Below are positions 44,839 to 45,134 of a stretch of DNA of 45,134 nt, piece by piece. Positions within the stretch are counted from its first letter, which is position 1. The number at the start of each line of letters is the position of its first letter. The translations under genes were made by a program, and so were the position numbers. Source of the stretch: Betaproteobacteria bacterium (lineage in GTDB: Bacteria; Pseudomonadota; Gammaproteobacteria; Burkholderiales; WYBJ01); contig WHTS01000045.1 of the NCBI GenBank assembly GCA_009377585.1, positions 1-45,134 of the forward strand, given 5' to 3'. The notes under the pieces are model-generated. The model was not told the DNA's origin and made no database searches. It saw only the letters and a program-made list of their open reading frames with translations.

Positions 44839-45134
44839 GTGTTAAGGCTCGTATGTGGATTACTTGGGCTTGGTCTGGGTCTATCTGGTTTCGATGCAAC
44901 TGCACAGACGAATCCGAAGAATAACTATCCTGATCGACCGATTCGTTTGCTTGTCCCGTTCACCGCGGGCGGCACCGCGGACATCGTCGCGCGCAGTCTC
45001 GCGCAGAGTGCTAGCGCAAAACTCGGCCAGCAGATCATCGTGGACAATCGCCCCGGAAGCGGGGGAGTGCTGGGCACCGAAATCGGAGCTAACGCGCCGA
45101 ATGATGGTTACACCCTAAGCCGGCATAGCCGGAA
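44839..45134 (+). CDS. Bug/TctC receptor, cut by the window end
   Basis: The start is GTG 44839 after AGGAG; the ATG two bases earlier is in another frame and stops at once. A signal peptide (LVCGLLGLGLGLSGFDATAQ) leads to YPDRPIRLLVPFTAGGTADIVAR, VDNRPGSGGVLGTEIGA and APNDGYTL. The last codons (SRHSR) no longer look like the family and coincide with a palindrome, so the gene may be interrupted there rather than merely cut. Confidence 0.75.
   Translation, partial: MLRLVCGLLGLGLGLSGFDATAQTNPKNNYPDRPIRLLVPFTAGGTADIVARSLAQSASAKLGQQIIVDNRPGSGGVLGTEIGANAPNDGYTLSRHSR
45120..45132. repeat. REP-like palindrome at window end
   Basis: CCGGC-ATA-GCCGG forms a five-bp hairpin. It is similar to the ACCGGC-TAAA-GCCGGT palindrome at the window start, but with a different loop. 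It falls within the Bug open frame. Confidence 0.5.

Overview
The window is high-GC DNA, most likely from a betaproteobacterium of Burkholderiales type. The main reason is the number of Bug/TctC periplasmic solute receptors: eight loci, one frameshifted and one cut by the window end. They sit beside MmgE/PrpD, NDP-forming acyl-CoA ligase and amidase genes. The host must decode UGA as selenocysteine, because four genes here need it, but no sel genes lie in the window. REP-like palindromes sit at both extreme ends. I saw no rRNA, tRNA or CRISPR array.

Left part (1-17.6 kb) is a layered defence and mobile-element island. It starts with a PIN toxin and an XRE/ImmA-IrrE antitoxin. Next comes a CBASS operon: CD-NTase, stand-alone E2-like protein and patatin phospholipase, preceded by a frameshifted YdjM-like membrane gene. 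Then come a calcium-binding-like small protein, an unidentified 386-residue protein, a primase-helicase of the TOTE conflict type and an AbiEi/AbiEii pair. These are followed by a second, 5'-truncated TOTE-like helicase fused to a DUF559 nuclease, a PAS/GAF/GGDEF protein and a HigBA-type toxin-antitoxin pair. The blocks are separated by a large repeat present four times (R1-R4 at about 5.1, 11.4, 17.2 and 42.8 kb). Its core reads, on the minus strand, as a protein C-terminus PLMIEWE-stop like that of GMP synthetase (GuaA), a common island attachment site. It is followed at a fixed 51-52 bp by paired TACCGTCA iterons and then TATCG arms.

Middle and right part (18-42.5 kb, between R3 and R4) is a catabolic and uptake region. 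An operon of acyl-CoA ligase, Bug receptor and MmgE/PrpD reads leftward. Then, within 10 kb, there are four large genes each interrupted by one in-frame TGA in the motif U-G-S-C. Each TGA is followed after exactly 11 nt by a strong hairpin with GU in its loop. These are UGSC-family selenoproteins of 535-587 residues, in two subfamilies (A: two genes; B: two genes). One B gene is 19 bp downstream of a Bug receptor gene. A leftward cluster then alternates amidase, Bug, amidase, Bug, followed by a divergent pair of Bug genes.

Right end (43-45.1 kb) holds R4, a frameshifted tyrosine-recombinase fragment, a possible ligase-tail fragment and a last Bug gene cut by the window end. Taken together, Bug receptors probably bind organic acids or amides in the periplasm, and amidases, acyl-CoA ligase, PrpD and possibly the UGSC selenoproteins process them. 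The substrates cannot be read from sequence. Many remnants (IS3-type, second transposase, GFA, acyl-CoA dehydrogenase, alpha/beta hydrolase, AbiEii) show repeated insertion and decay.
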